Shown piece after piece: positions 1-9,073 of a DNA stretch of 64,000 bases (the first letter of the stretch is position 1; the number at the start of each line of letters is the position of its first letter). The stretch is from the NCBI RefSeq assembly GCF_014489535.1, contig NZ_CP060783.1, positions 744,001-808,000 on the forward strand, given 5' to 3'. Below the pieces are notes generated by a model. That model was not told the origin of the DNA. It ran no database searches and saw only the letters and a list, made by a program, of their open reading frames with translations. A program made the translations under genes and the position numbers. The DNA comes from Diaphorobacter aerolatus. Lineage in GTDB: Bacteria > Pseudomonadota > Gammaproteobacteria > Burkholderiales > Burkholderiaceae_C.

Positions 1-1205
1 GCCGTTGCACAGCGTGAGAATCGGCCAGCCGGTTTCGGTCTGCCAGTAGTTGTCGATGATGGGCACCTCGAGCGCCTCACTGATCCACTTCGCGGTCGGC
101 TCGTCGAGCGGCTCGCCGGCGAGCCACAGGGCCTTGAGCGTGGACAGGTCATGTCGCTTGAGATGTTCGGGTCCTGTTTCTTGAGCACACGCACCGCCGT
201 CGGCGCGGAAAACATGTGCGTCACCTTGTACTTCTCGACAATGCTCCACCAGATGCCTGCATCGGGGCGCACCGGCAGACCTTCATACATGACCGTCGCC
301 ATGCCCGCGAGCAGCGGCGCATAGATGATGTAGCTATGCCCCACCACCCAGCCAATGTCGCTGGTGCAAAAGAAGGTGTCGCCCGGGTTGGCGTCAAAGA
401 TCCAGCGCATGCTCGATGCCAGCGCCACGGCGTAGCCGCCGGTGTCGCGTTGCACACCCTTGGGTTTGCCCGTCGTGCCGCTGGTGTAGAGCGTGTAGCT
501 CGGCTGCGTGGCGTCCTGCCACACGCAGGGCACGTCCGCATCCAGATGCTGACTGCGCAGCGCGGCCCAGTCGTGGTCGCGCCCCGCGCGCATGTTGGCA
601 GCCGCAAGACCGCGGTCAACGAGTAACACGGCCTGCGGCTTGTATGCCGAGAGTTCGAGGGCTTCGTCGAGCAGCGGTTTGTAGGCCACGACCTTGCCGC
701 CGCGCGAGCCCGCATCGGCCGACACGATCACGGTGGGCTCGGCATCTTCGATACGCGAGGCCAGCGAGGAGGAGGCAAAACCGCCGAACACCACCGAATG
801 AATCGCGCCGATGCGCGCACAGGCCAGCATTGCGAACGAGGCTTCGGCGATCATCGGCATGTAGATCAGCACGCGGTCCCCCTGCTTCACACCCAGGGCC
901 TGCAGACACGCGGCCATGCTTTGCACTTCCCTGTGCAACTGCGCATAGCTGTAGACACGTTCGGTATTGGTTTCGGTGGAGATCGCGATCAGCGCGTTCT
1001 GGTGGGAGCGTTCGGCGAGGTGACGATCGACAGCGTTGTGGCACAGATTGGTGGTGCCGCCCACGAACCAGCGCGCAAACGGCGGATTGCTGTAGTCGCA
1101 GATCTGTCGGGGTGGGGTCTGCCACTCGATGAGCTGCGCCTGCTCGGACCAGAAGGCATCGCGATCTTCAATCGAGCGACGATGAAACTCGGAAAAACTC
1201 ACCAT
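1..1205 (-). CDS. prpE: Propionyl-CoA synthetase, C-terminus beyond window, one frame break
   Basis: Activates propionate with ATP and CoA through an acyl-adenylate, the entry step to the methylcitrate pathway. About 402 codons of a family of roughly 630 residues are present; the C-terminus lies beyond base 1. The adenylation motif YTSGTTGKPKG is at residues 240-250, after the PrpE-like start MVSFSEFHRRSIEDRDAFW and the block SVVFGGFASSSLASRIEDAE. ATG 1205 follows AGGAGA at a good distance. The frame breaks near base 168: on the plus strand TTCGGGTCC is read where TTCCGGGTCC would keep the conserved LAGEPLDEP and IDNYWQTETGWP segments in frame. PrpE is preferred over acetyl-CoA synthetase because the N-terminus and central blocks resemble PrpE. 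No other prp gene is visible. Confidence 0.85.
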   Translation of the reverse strand, partial: MVSFSEFHRRSIEDRDAFWSEQAQLIEWQTPPRQICDYSNPPFARWFVGGTTNLCHNAVDRHLAERSHQNALIAISTETNTERVYSYAQLHREVQSMAACLQALGVKQGDRVLIYMPMIAEASFAMLACARIGAIHSVVFGGFASSSLASRIEDAEPTVIVSADAGSRGGKVVAYKPLLDEALELSAYKPQAVLLVDRGLAAANMRAGRDHDWAALRSQHLDADVPCVWQDATQPSYTLYTSGTTGKPKGVQRDTGGYAVALASSMRWIFDANPGDTFFCTSDIGWVVGHSYIIYAPLLAGMATVMYEGLPVRPDAGIWWSIVEKYKVTHMFSAPTAVRVLKKQDPNISSDMTCPRSRPCGSPASRSTSRPRSGSVRRSRCPSSTTTGRPKPAGRFSRCAT

Positions 1206-1324
1206 GGGAACTGTCTCCTTATTTGATTCGACGAAGTTGTCCACCAATTTGGCAACGCCGTTGAATTCATTATGAATAGGCGAGTTTTCGTCAAGCTGAC
1301 GCGACCACGGGCTCTGATCCCAGC

Positions 1325-1930
1325 TCACTTGACCAGCGCGAGCATCTCCTTGAAATCAGGGTGCTCGCAACTGCGCAGCCATTCAAACGCAACCATCTCG
1401 GTCGTCACGAGTTCGGCACCGGCTCCGGCCAGACGATCAAAGGCCGCGTCGCGATTGCGCTCGGTGCGCGAGCTGCACGCATCGGTTACCACCCAGACGT
1501 CGAACTCGTCCTCAAGCAGGTCAAGCGCCGTCTGCAGCAGGCAAACATGCGCCTCACAGCCGGCTATCACGATGGTGTTGCGCTCACTCGCCGGCTGCTG
1601 CGGCTTTTGCAGGTGTTTGGGCAGGCTGCGCGCATTGCCACCCTGCTGCGGCTTGGAAGGCGGGCGCAACCATTCGCCCAGACCTTCCTCGGCGGCGCTG
1701 AAATGCATCTTGGAGAGCGTTTTCGCGCACAGTGCGCGCAACTCCGCATCGTTTGCACCGAGCCGTGAAGGGTTCTGCTCCGTGCCCCAGACCGGCACAT
1801 CCATCAACCGTGCAATCTTCGCCAGACGGCGCGCGTTCTCCAGCACCAGGGCAGCTTCGAAGATCACGGGCATCAAGCGCTCCTGATAGTCCACAAGCAC
1901 CAATTGGGATTCGGATTCGTCAAGCAGCAT
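1325..1930 (-). CDS. Isochorismatase-family cysteine hydrolase
   Basis: A 201-residue alpha/beta hydrolase of the isochorismatase-like superfamily. The catalytic triad is visible: Asp in LVLVDYQERL near residue 14, Lys in TLSKMHFS, and the nucleophilic Cys in IAGCEAHVCLLQTALDLL. The last motif is typical of YcaC/nicotinamidase-like members. A proline- and glutamine-rich stretch (RPPSKPQQGG and following, about residues 88-113) looks like an inserted loop. The substrate cannot be told from sequence. The gene stands alone on the minus strand behind prpE, about 120 bases away, with no sign of a shared pathway. Confidence 0.85.
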   Translation of the reverse strand: MLLDESESQLVLVDYQERLMPVIFEAALVLENARRLAKIARLMDVPVWGTEQNPSRLGANDAELRALCAKTLSKMHFSAAEEGLGEWLRPPSKPQQGGNARSLPKHLQKPQQPASERNTIVIAGCEAHVCLLQTALDLLEDEFDVWVVTDACSSRTERNRDAAFDRLAGAGAELVTTEMVAFEWLRSCEHPDFKEMLALVK

Positions 1931-2126
1931 GGAATCTACTCTTTCTTGCTAACGAGCAACGGGGATTCAAATCGGGGGATTGTCGCAGGAACCCGCCCTG
2001 CGGCAGCGATGGCGCCGGGCCGCGTCCGCCATTCGTGAATCATCCACGTTCACACACATGGCCGCCATCGTGCTGCTCGCCAAGTGGATGTGTCACGTGC
2101 CCTGAATGTGAACGGTTGCGGCTCCA
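1931..2126. other. Intergenic, no gene seen
   Basis: This 196-base gap separates the isochorismatase-like gene from the sugar dehydrogenase gene, both on the minus strand. It holds a widely spaced 8-base inverted repeat (CGTTCACA near 2047, TGTGAACG near 2107), but no T-run and no supported small gene. Confidence 0.4.
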
Positions 2127-3308
2127 TCAGGGCTTGATACGCAGCAGCTTTCCATCCTGGCTGTCTGTGAGCAGATACAGCAGGCCATCCGGCCCCTGGC
2201 GGACGTCCCGCACGCGCTCCTTCAGATCGGGAAGCAAAATCTCGTCCTTCACGACCTTGTCGCCCTCCAATTGCACGCGATGCAGGCGCTGGAACTTGAG
2301 CGAGCCGATGAACAGACTGCCCTTCCATTCAGCGCCGTAGCGATCGCTGGTGAGCTGCACCATTCCCGACGGCGCTATCGACGGCACCCAGTAATGAACG
2401 GGCTGCTCCATGCCCGGCTGCTCGGTAATGCCCTTGCCGATGCGCCCGCCCGAATAGTTTTCACCATAGGTGATCACTGGCCAGCCGTAGTTGCGGCCCG
2501 CGCGCACCAGATTGAGCTCGTCGCCGCCCATCGGGCCATGTTCGACGAGCCAGAATTTTCCATCCGAAGCCAGTGTGGCTGCCTGCGTGTTGCGATGGCC
2601 CCAGCTCCAGATTTCCGCGAGCGAATCGGCCTTGCCCTCCAATGGATTGCCGGCCGCCGCGCCACCGTCCGGCTTGATGCGTACCACCTTGCCCTGATGA
2701 TTGTTCAGCGTTTGCGCCTGTTCCTTGAAGTTGTACCGGTCGCCAAGCGTGAGAAACAGCATTCCGCCGGAATCCTGAACGATTCGGCAGCCAAAATGCA
2801 TGGCGCTGCGCACCTTGGGCTGCTGGCTGAACAGCACCTTGAGATCCTTGAGCGCATTTCCCCTCGCATCAAGCGTCGCGCTCGCCAATGCGGTGGAGTT
2901 GATCGAGCGATCCTTCGCGTCCGGCTCGGAAAAGCAGAAGAAGATCCGCTGATTCCTTGCGAAGTCACGATCAAGCACCACATCGAGCAGACCGCCCTGC
3001 CCACTCGCCGCCATATGCGGCATTCCGCGCAGGGCGGGACCGAGCAGGCCCGACTCGTTGACGATGCGCATGCGACCGGGCCGCTCCGTCACCAGATAGC
3101 CGCCTCCGGGCAGAAACGCCAAGCTCCAGGCGTGCTCCAGACCCTGCGATACGGTCTCCACCTTCAGCGTGCGTTTGGACGCCTCGGGCAAAGGGGTGTC
3201 TGCGGGAAACGGCTGCGCAACCGCGTTCATGGCAACCGAACCCACCCAAAAAACCACCCCCCACGAGGCGGCGTTGCGACAAGTCGCGAAATTTTTTACA
3301 TATTGCAA
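2127..3308 (-). CDS. PQQ-dependent aldose sugar dehydrogenase-like protein (YliI/Asd family)
   Basis: A soluble periplasmic six-bladed beta-propeller oxidoreductase of the glucose/sorbosone dehydrogenase family, which oxidises aldoses with bound PQQ. The N-terminus has a hydrophobic signal segment (WGVVFWVGSVAMNAVAQ) with cleavage expected after AVAQ. Propeller motifs include EHAWSLAFLPGGGYLVTERP, FLTLGDRYNFKEQAQ, WSWGHRNTQA, EHGPMGGDELN and NYGWPVITYGENYSG. ATG 3308 is chosen because AGGGG lies just before it; an in-frame ATG at 3332 would add eight residues. About 394 residues, slightly longer than E. coli YliI. No PQQ synthesis genes are in the window, so cofactor supply cannot be judged. 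Confidence 0.85.
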   Translation of the reverse strand: MQYVKNFATCRNAASWGVVFWVGSVAMNAVAQPFPADTPLPEASKRTLKVETVSQGLEHAWSLAFLPGGGYLVTERPGRMRIVNESGLLGPALRGMPHMAASGQGGLLDVVLDRDFARNQRIFFCFSEPDAKDRSINSTALASATLDARGNALKDLKVLFSQQPKVRSAMHFGCRIVQDSGGMLFLTLGDRYNFKEQAQTLNNHQGKVVRIKPDGGAAAGNPLEGKADSLAEIWSWGHRNTQAATLASDGKFWLVEHGPMGGDELNLVRAGRNYGWPVITYGENYSGGRIGKGITEQPGMEQPVHYWVPSIAPSGMVQLTSDRYGAEWKGSLFIGSLKFQRLHRVQLEGDKVVKDEILLPDLKERVRDVRQGPDGLLYLLTDSQDGKLLRIKP

Positions 3309-3332
3309 CATATTATCCCCTGATTGATCCAT

Positions 3333-3510
3333 ATGAGTGATCTCGCCGGTTCGATGTCGCCCAGCTTTCCGCTATTTATATAGGACAAGGCCTTGTTCCA
3401 TTCCTTTTTCACCCTTTCAGGCCTCAGGTAACGATATGTCAAAAAAATGACAGATTCAGGGTTTATCCGAATCCCTGTAACATTTTTACCGGTAGATACA
3501 GAGTCAAGTC
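3333..3510. promoter_or_regulatory. Divergent intergenic region (sugar dehydrogenase / NlpC peptidase)
   Basis: This AT-richer stretch separates two divergent genes and must hold both promoters. A TATATA is present near 3376, and a short inverted repeat (TGTCA, six bases, TGACA) lies near 3437. No factor can be assigned, and individual promoter elements are not confidently placed. Confidence 0.4.
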
Positions 3511-3528
3511 GTGCTACTCTCGCGCCCC

Positions 3529-4092
3529 ATGTCCAGATGGTTTTGCGTACTGTTACTTGTGTTTGCGAATGCTACCTATGCCGCGCCGAAGAACGGTGGC
3601 GATGATATGGAGCACCTGCTTGCCGAACGTGGCCTGATAGCTCAGCTTCAGGACGTGCGCCATGGCATGGCGGATCGCACTTCCGAACTCATTTCCACCG
3701 CCATGGGCTTCATTGGCGTTCCCTACCGCCGTGGCGGCAACACGGCGGAAACCGGATTTGACTGCAGCGGCTTCGTCCGGGCCATCTACGAGAAAGCGCA
3801 AGGCCTTGCATTGCCGCGCGTTGCCAGAGAGCAGGCCGACGCCACCGAAGTCATTGACAAGCAGGATCTGCGTCCCGGCGATCTGGTGTTCTTCAACACG
3901 ATGCGCCGCGCATTCAGCCACGTCGGCATTTACCTGGGCGACGGCAAATTCATCCACGCCCCGCGCTCCGGCGCATCGGTTCGCGTGGAAGACATGGGCA
4001 TTTCCTACTGGCAAAAGCGTTTCAACGGTGCGCGTCGCGTGAGCGACGAAGAAGCCGCCGATGACATCGTCAGGCTGATCCAGCAAAAGTAA
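3529..4092 (+). CDS. NlpC/P60-family (C40) cell-wall endopeptidase
   Basis: An exported peptidase expected to cut peptide stems of peptidoglycan. The N-terminus has a signal peptide (MSRWFCVLLLVFANATYA) with cleavage after TYA. The catalytic Cys is in GFDCSGFVRAIYEKA (residue 79 from ATG 3529), the His in FSHVGIYLGDGKF (131), and the third polar residue is the His in KFIHAPRSG (143). About 187 residues, a single-domain enzyme like E. coli MepS but without a lipobox. An in-frame GTG at 3511 would add six residues; neither start has a good Shine-Dalgarno sequence. A strong terminator follows, so it is probably monocistronic. Confidence 0.88.
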   Translation: MSRWFCVLLLVFANATYAAPKNGGDDMEHLLAERGLIAQLQDVRHGMADRTSELISTAMGFIGVPYRRGGNTAETGFDCSGFVRAIYEKAQGLALPRVAREQADATEVIDKQDLRPGDLVFFNTMRRAFSHVGIYLGDGKFIHAPRSGASVRVEDMGISYWQKRFNGARRVSDEEAADDIVRLIQQK

Positions 4093-4117
4093 ACCGGGCA
4101 ACGTTTCCCGACCCAAG

Positions 4118-4145
4118 GCCTGCATGAACCCATGCAGGCTTTTTG
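4118..4145 (+). terminator. Intrinsic terminator after the NlpC/P60 gene
   Basis: A perfect 9-bp stem (GCCTGCATG / CATGCAGGC) with a four-base AACC loop is followed by TTTTTGCTTTTTG, 25 bases past the stop codon. Confidence 0.9.
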
Positions 4146-4392
4146 CTTTTTGCGCAGTTCATCGCAAATGCAAACTTGTTTTGTCGTCTTTGCGCAAACC
4201 TATCGGATGCCAAGCACAATATGCGCGCCGCGCGTGCAGCATCTTCGCTGACACACAATCGAGTTGGGACTGCGTTACAGTCAGCGCCTCCATCTCGTTG
4301 GCGGGCGCTTTCTCCCGATTTCCCACAATCGGGGACGGTCTGCCGACTCAATCAATGAATCAATCGTTTTTTCCAAGGGAGCTGGTTTCAAC

Positions 4393-4644
4393 ATGATGAA
4401 TATTCTGGGTACTTTGTTTGTAGGTCTGATCGTTGGCTTTCTCGCACGCGCGCTCAAGCCGGGCGACGACAGGATGGGCTGGATCATGACCGCGCTGCTG
4501 GGCGTGGCCGGTTCGTTCCTTGCCACCTACCTCGGCGTGGCCATGAACTGGTACCAGCAGGGTGATGCCGCTGGCTGGATTGCCTCGGTCGTCGGCGCCA
4601 TCGTGTTGCTGTTCATTTACGGCCTGATCCGCCGCAAGGCATGA
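4393..4644 (+). CDS. GlsB/YeaQ/YmgE-family small membrane protein
   Basis: An 83-residue inner-membrane protein of the transglycosylase-associated (GlsB/YeaQ/YmgE) family, linked to envelope stress in other bacteria but of unknown biochemistry. Three hydrophobic segments are seen (LGTLFVGLIVGFLARAL, WIMTALLGVAGSFLATYLGV, WIASVVGAIVLLFIYGLI). The family feature is the charged turn KPGDDRMGW after the first helix. ATG 4393 follows AAGGGAG; ATG 4396 directly after it is an alternative. Upstream, 4146-4392 holds no other supported gene. The DUF697-like gene follows 37 bases later and may be co-transcribed. Confidence 0.85.
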   Translation: MMNILGTLFVGLIVGFLARALKPGDDRMGWIMTALLGVAGSFLATYLGVAMNWYQQGDAAGWIASVVGAIVLLFIYGLIRRKA

Positions 4645-4681
4645 TCGGTATCGCGACATTGGCGAACCTCGGGGTGATCGT

Positions 4682-5236
4682 TTGAAGAGCGGGTTGTTCA
4701 CGCGCGGTCCCAGCGCCGAGCATCTGGCGGGAGACGATCCCGCCTTGCGGGCTGCCGTCGCGCGCAGCCGCAAGCTGCTCAAGAATCGAGCGCTGGTCGC
4801 GGCGGTTGCCGGAGCGGTGCCCCTGCCCGGCCTCGATTGGGCAGCGCAGGCGGCCTTGCTCTCGCGCATCATTCCCAAGATCAACGCCGAGTTCGGGTTG
4901 ACGCCGCAGCAGCTGGATGAACTCTCTCCCGAAAAGCGTGACCGTGTGCAGAACGCGATCACGGTGGTCGGCTCAGCATTGATCGGCAAATTCATCACGC
5001 GCGAGATGGTGCTGCGCCTTGCCAAGGTAGTTGGCATGCGCATGTCCACCGCTCAGGCGGCCAAATATGTGCCGCTCGCGGGCCAGGCCGCTTCGGCCGC
5101 GCTCAATTACGCCACGCTGCGCTTTCTTGGCGAACAGCATCTGCGTGATTGCGTGCAGGTGGCGAAGCAGGCGCAACTGACGCTTGAGCCCGCGCCCACG
5201 CGGTCTGCGATTTCCACGCCATCACATTCGCGATAA
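4682..5236 (+). CDS. DUF697-like protein of unknown function
   Basis: A 184-residue protein with two glycine/alanine-rich hydrophobic stretches (RALVAAVAGAVPLPGLDW and the downstream VGSALIGKFITREMVLRLAKV) resembling the DUF697 region that follows the GTPase domain in YcjF-like proteins. No GTPase motif is present, so this is the stand-alone form. The start is TTG 4682, with GGGGTGATC just before it; the next in-frame ATG would remove much of the conserved part. No function can be assigned. It follows the GlsB-like membrane protein closely, suggesting co-transcription. Confidence 0.7.
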   Translation: MKSGLFTRGPSAEHLAGDDPALRAAVARSRKLLKNRALVAAVAGAVPLPGLDWAAQAALLSRIIPKINAEFGLTPQQLDELSPEKRDRVQNAITVVGSALIGKFITREMVLRLAKVVGMRMSTAQAAKYVPLAGQAASAALNYATLRFLGEQHLRDCVQVAKQAQLTLEPAPTRSAISTPSHSR

Positions 5237-5352
5237 TATTTCCGCTTTTCCGGTGTCGCCGGTTTCTGCTCCCTCGCCCACACAGGTAAGCGCAGGAAGA
5301 CCGGCTCCGCGCAGCATCCCGTGCCGCGCCTTTCGTACCCGAGACCACTCCC

Positions 5353-7878
5353 GTGCCCTCCTCCTTTCAGCCACGCATCACGCTCATGACCCTGGGCCGT
5401 GGTGATGGCTTGCTGGGCATGCGCTCGCAGGGCAAGCTCGGGCCGCGCGGCGATTCCGTGAGTTTTGCGCAGATCGACTGGGTCTACCGGCTGAACGACG
5501 GGACGCTCTGGCAGACACCAGCGCCGACCTCGATTCTGCAAACGCGCACGCCGCAGGGCATTGGTACCGTCGAGCGGGACCGATCCGCAGAGCGGGACGC
5601 CATGGATCGCGTCTGGACGCTCGGGCTCACGCCCGTCGCCTCCGACCGTCTGCAATGGCGTCATCCCGACATCGAGCGCGAACTCGGGCCGCTCTGGACC
5701 TTGCCGCAGGAAGCCATGTTCGCGGATTTCTGGGCCGACATGCTTCCGGTGCTGCGTAGCGAGGGCTGGGACATCCACATGCGGCCCGGTTTTGCGCACG
5801 AGAGCGTGGCCGTGCAGCGCTGGCACATACGGCTCGGCAGCGCGTCCGGCGAGATCGAAAGCCTCCAGGTCGCCGGTGATTTCGCGGCCAGACCGGAGCC
5901 GGTTCAGGCGATGCAGCTCGCACGCCGTGAGGGCGCATGGCTCCTGAGTCTGGGCATCGAAATCGACGGCGTGACGCTCGATCTCGTTCCGATGCTCGCG
6001 AATCTGCTGGCGCGGGACTCGCGCTGGCTGTCGCTCGAGCATATCGACAGCGTTGACGATCTTTCAATGGTCCAACTGCGCGCGGTCGGCGGCAAACGCA
6101 TCGACGTGCCCGCCGCGCCGCTCAAGGCGATACTGCGCACCATGGTGGATCTCATTGCCGATCCGGCACGCAGGCAATTGCGCGAGGGCGAGCCCATCGC
6201 ATTGCCGCACTGGGACCTGCGCCGCATCGAAGCGCTGCGCACCGCCCTGCTCCAGACCGGCCGCGTTGCCCCTGACAACCAATGGCAACTACAGGGCGAT
6301 GCGGGCCTTGAGCTGCTCAGCAGGCGGCTGCGCAAACAGGGCACGCCGCAGCCCCTGGACGCGCCGCGAGGTCTGGGCATCACGCTGCGCAACTATCAGC
6401 TCGATGGCCTGGCATGGTTGCAGTACCTGCGTGCCAATCATCTGGGCGGCATTCTGGCCGACGAGATGGGGCTCGGTAAAACAGCCCAGGCGCTCGCCCA
6501 TGTGTGGATGGAAAAGCAGGCGGGACGGCTCACGCATCCAGCGCTGATCGTCATGCCGACCTCATTGATTTTCAACTGGCTGGCCGAGGCGCGCATGGTC
6601 ACGCCCGAACTGCGTGTTCTTGCGCTCGTCGGCCCCCATCGCTCCGAGCGCCTGCTTCAGGCCGGTGACCACGACCTCGTCATCACCACCTACCCGCTGG
6701 TCTGGCGCGACGTCGATGCCCTGTCGGCAAAGCCCTGGCATCTGCTGATCCTCGACGAAGCGCAGATGGTGAAAAACGCGGGCAGCCGCACGGCGCGGGC
6801 GCTGCGCCGCATCAAGGCACCGCACCTGCTGTGCCTGACCGGAACGCCGCTCGAAAATCATCTCGGCGAACTCTGGGCGCAATTCGATTTTCTGATGCCC
6901 GGATTTCTCGGCGATCCTCATGGCTTTGGTCGGCGCTGGCGCAAACCCATCGAGGAAAACGGCGAGACGCTGCGTGCCGAACTGCTCGCCAAGCGGATTG
7001 CACCCTTCGTGCTGCGCCGCCGCAAAAGCGAGGTAGCGAAGGAGTTGCCCGAACGCACCGACATACTCGTGCGCGTCGAACTAGAGGGCCGCCAGCGCGA
7101 GCTGTATGAAGCCGTGCGCACCGCCTGCGACAAGGAGGTGCGCCGCGTGCTCAAGGCGCAGGACTGGGGCAATGCCGCACAGATCGCGATTCTCGATGCC
7201 CTGCTCAAGCTGCGCCAGGTGTGCTGCGATCCGCGCCTGCTGCGCGGCACGAGCGTGCACCCGGACACCGAGCGCGCCAAGCTCGAACATCTCGCGCAAA
7301 TGCTTCCCGAGTTGGTGGAAGATGGCAGACGCATTCTCGTGTTCTCGCAATTCACGTCCATGCTGCGGCTTGTGGCCGAATTGCTCGATTCACTCGGCCT
7401 CGGTTATCTGATGCTGACCGGTGCGACCGCGCCGGGGGAGCGCGAGCACATCGTCGCCCGTTTTCAGCAAGGCGGCGAGAATGCGCCACCGATCCTGCTC
7501 GCCAGCCTCAAGGCCGGCGGCACGGGATTGAACCTCACCGCTGCCGATACCGTGATTCATCTCGATCCCTGGTGGAACCCTGCCGTTCAGGAGCAGGCGA
7601 CCGCGCGGGCCCATCGCATTGGCCAGACGCAGCCGGTGTTCGTCTATCGCATCGTCGTGCAGGGCAGCATCGAGGAACGCATGCTCGAATTGCAGGAACG
7701 CAAGCGCCTGCTCGCGCAAGGCGTCCTCGGCAGCGACGCGGCGGGTGCCATCAAATTCAGCGCCGACGAACTTGCGGGGCTTCTGGCACCGCTTACCGAA
7801 CCCGGCAACAATCCGCTCGCAATCCTCGCAGCCGATACCAGGCGCTGGGGTGGCACGGGCAGGCGCGGCCTTCACTGA
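5353..7878 (+). CDS. SNF2-family DEAD/DEAH helicase-like ATPase
   Basis: An 841-residue Swi2/Snf2 ATPase that would translocate on double-stranded DNA or remodel protein-DNA complexes. An N-terminal region of about 340 residues has no recognised motif. The two RecA-like lobes carry motif I ILADEMGLGKTAQA (about 367-380), motif II LLILDEAQMVKN (DEAQ, about 465), motif III LTGTPLENHLGELWAQF, and the C-terminal motifs VFSQFTSMLRL, LLASLKAGGTGLNLTAADTV, DPWWNPAVQEQATARAHRIG. GTG 5353 is used; ATG 5386 is an alternative. No SWIM zinc motif is seen. An EVE-domain gene follows about 105 bases later. The biological role in bacteria is poorly known, and nothing here fixes it. Confidence 0.88.
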   Translation: MPSSFQPRITLMTLGRGDGLLGMRSQGKLGPRGDSVSFAQIDWVYRLNDGTLWQTPAPTSILQTRTPQGIGTVERDRSAERDAMDRVWTLGLTPVASDRLQWRHPDIERELGPLWTLPQEAMFADFWADMLPVLRSEGWDIHMRPGFAHESVAVQRWHIRLGSASGEIESLQVAGDFAARPEPVQAMQLARREGAWLLSLGIEIDGVTLDLVPMLANLLARDSRWLSLEHIDSVDDLSMVQLRAVGGKRIDVPAAPLKAILRTMVDLIADPARRQLREGEPIALPHWDLRRIEALRTALLQTGRVAPDNQWQLQGDAGLELLSRRLRKQGTPQPLDAPRGLGITLRNYQLDGLAWLQYLRANHLGGILADEMGLGKTAQALAHVWMEKQAGRLTHPALIVMPTSLIFNWLAEARMVTPELRVLALVGPHRSERLLQAGDHDLVITTYPLVWRDVDALSAKPWHLLILDEAQMVKNAGSRTARALRRIKAPHLLCLTGTPLENHLGELWAQFDFLMPGFLGDPHGFGRRWRKPIEENGETLRAELLAKRIAPFVLRRRKSEVAKELPERTDILVRVELEGRQRELYEAVRTACDKEVRRVLKAQDWGNAAQIAILDALLKLRQVCCDPRLLRGTSVHPDTERAKLEHLAQMLPELVEDGRRILVFSQFTSMLRLVAELLDSLGLGYLMLTGATAPGEREHIVARFQQGGENAPPILLASLKAGGTGLNLTAADTVIHLDPWWNPAVQEQATARAHRIGQTQPVFVYRIVVQGSIEERMLELQERKRLLAQGVLGSDAAGAIKFSADELAGLLAPLTEPGNNPLAILAADTRRWGGTGRRGLH

Positions 7879-7983
7879 GGCCGCTTTCCACAAGGGCTGA
7901 ACGCCTCATCGTCCGTGCGGCGGTGAGCTTATTGAGCGTGTGGTCATTGGCAGTGCGATTCGCCAATCTTGCAACAATGCCCC

Positions 7984-8463
7984 ATGACGAACACAAAGGA
8001 TGCCAGACGCTTCTGGCTGATGAAATCCGAGCCCGATGAATGCTCGATCGACGATGCCCTGGCTGCGCCAAAGTCCACTGTGCCATGGACGGGAGTGCGC
8101 AATTATCAGGCTCGCAATTTCATGCGCGATGAAATGAAGATCGGCGATGGCGTGCTCTTCTACCACTCGAGTTGTCCCGAGCCAGGCATTGCAGGCATTG
8201 CGGAAGTAGCGTCTGCCACCCGGGCCGACCCCACGCAGTTCGATGCGCGCTCGGATTATTTCGATGCCAAGTCCGATCCCGAAAAACCACGCTGGTTGCT
8301 GCTCGACGTGAAGGCGCTGCGTAAGACTCGCTTGTTGAGCCTTGCCGAGTTGCGCGAAGACCCCGAACTTGCCGATCTCACGGTGCTGAAACGCGGCAAT
8401 CGGCTGTCCATCACCGAAGTGAACGCTTCCGACTGGAAACGAATACTCCAACTTCTGAAGTAG
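7984..8463 (+). CDS. EVE-domain protein
   Basis: A 159-residue single-domain EVE protein (PUA-like fold that binds modified bases in DNA or RNA). Visible family signatures are FWLMKSEPDECSIDD at the N-terminus, WTGVRNYQARNFMRDEMKIGD, VLFYHSSCPEPGIAGIAEV and the closing SITEVNASDWKRILQL. ATG 7984 is chosen over an upstream in-frame TTG at 7969 because the family begins only a few residues before FWLMKSEP. It lies downstream of the SNF2 ATPase and upstream of an HTH protein. Solo EVE proteins are common in proteobacteria, so a role in defence cannot be claimed. Confidence 0.88.
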   Translation: MTNTKDARRFWLMKSEPDECSIDDALAAPKSTVPWTGVRNYQARNFMRDEMKIGDGVLFYHSSCPEPGIAGIAEVASATRADPTQFDARSDYFDAKSDPEKPRWLLLDVKALRKTRLLSLAELREDPELADLTVLKRGNRLSITEVNASDWKRILQLLK

Positions 8464-8571
8464 CACGGCGCCACTTGTTTAGCGTGAGATAGGCAAAGCT
8501 TAGCGACAGCTGGAATCAAATCCTTGCTTAAAAAAATAGCCTGATTTCCCAAGCGCGTGCACAATGCGCAC

Positions 8572-9017
8572 ATGCCAAATATTGCCGCAATCCTCAAATC
8601 CGAAATTTCACGCGTCGCCCGTAAGGAGGTTCGCGCTGAAACCGAGTCCCTACGCAAGATGATCGCCGCACAGCGATCCGCGATTGCCGCGCTCAAGCGC
8701 GAACTGGCCGAATTGCGTAAAGACACCAAGCGCACGGCTCCCGCGAGGAAGACCGCCGAAGTCGATCTCGACGCGCCGCAAACCGACGAGGTCAAGCGCC
8801 GCTTCAGTGCAGGCCGCCTCGCCACGCACAGGCAAAAGACCGGGCTGTCCGCTGCCGACTACGGCGCGCTGGTCGGCATCTCGGGCAGAGCATCTATCAC
8901 TACGAGCAAGGCAAGGCGCGTCCTCACGCCGCCGTCGTGCGCAAGCTCTCGATGATCAAGGAAATGAGCAAGGCCCAGCTCGCTGCGCTGCTCAGCGAAC
9001 AGAAAACCCCGACCTGA
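8572..9017 (+). CDS. Coiled-coil protein with C-terminal XRE-type helix-turn-helix, one frame break
   Basis: Read with one repaired base this is a 148-residue protein. Residues 1-60 are a strongly charged heptad-like helix (KEVRAETESLRKMIAAQRSA and the following KRELAELRKD), probably a coiled coil. Residues 85-130 look like an XRE HTH (RLATHRQKTGLSAADYGALVG, then SIYHYEQGKARPHAAVVRKL). The frame breaks near 8886: TCGGGCAGAGC is read where TCGGGCCAGAGC keeps SGQSIYHYEQGKARP in frame. Without repair the protein would end at 8955, inside the HTH. Target unknown; the coiled coil suggests a dimer. A similar arrangement occurs as a small hypothetical protein in betaproteobacteria (recollection, not searched). 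Confidence 0.75.
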
Positions 9018-9073
9018 GGAATATCGCGAGGTAGCAGCGGCCCACGGGCATGCACCCGTGGTGCGGCTGCCCG

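Noticed and set aside
2044..2115. Possible extra copy of the 52.8-kb terminal repeat (GTTCACACACA)
   Set aside because: Only a short stretch resembles it; the CTAGGG start and CAACGC core are missing.
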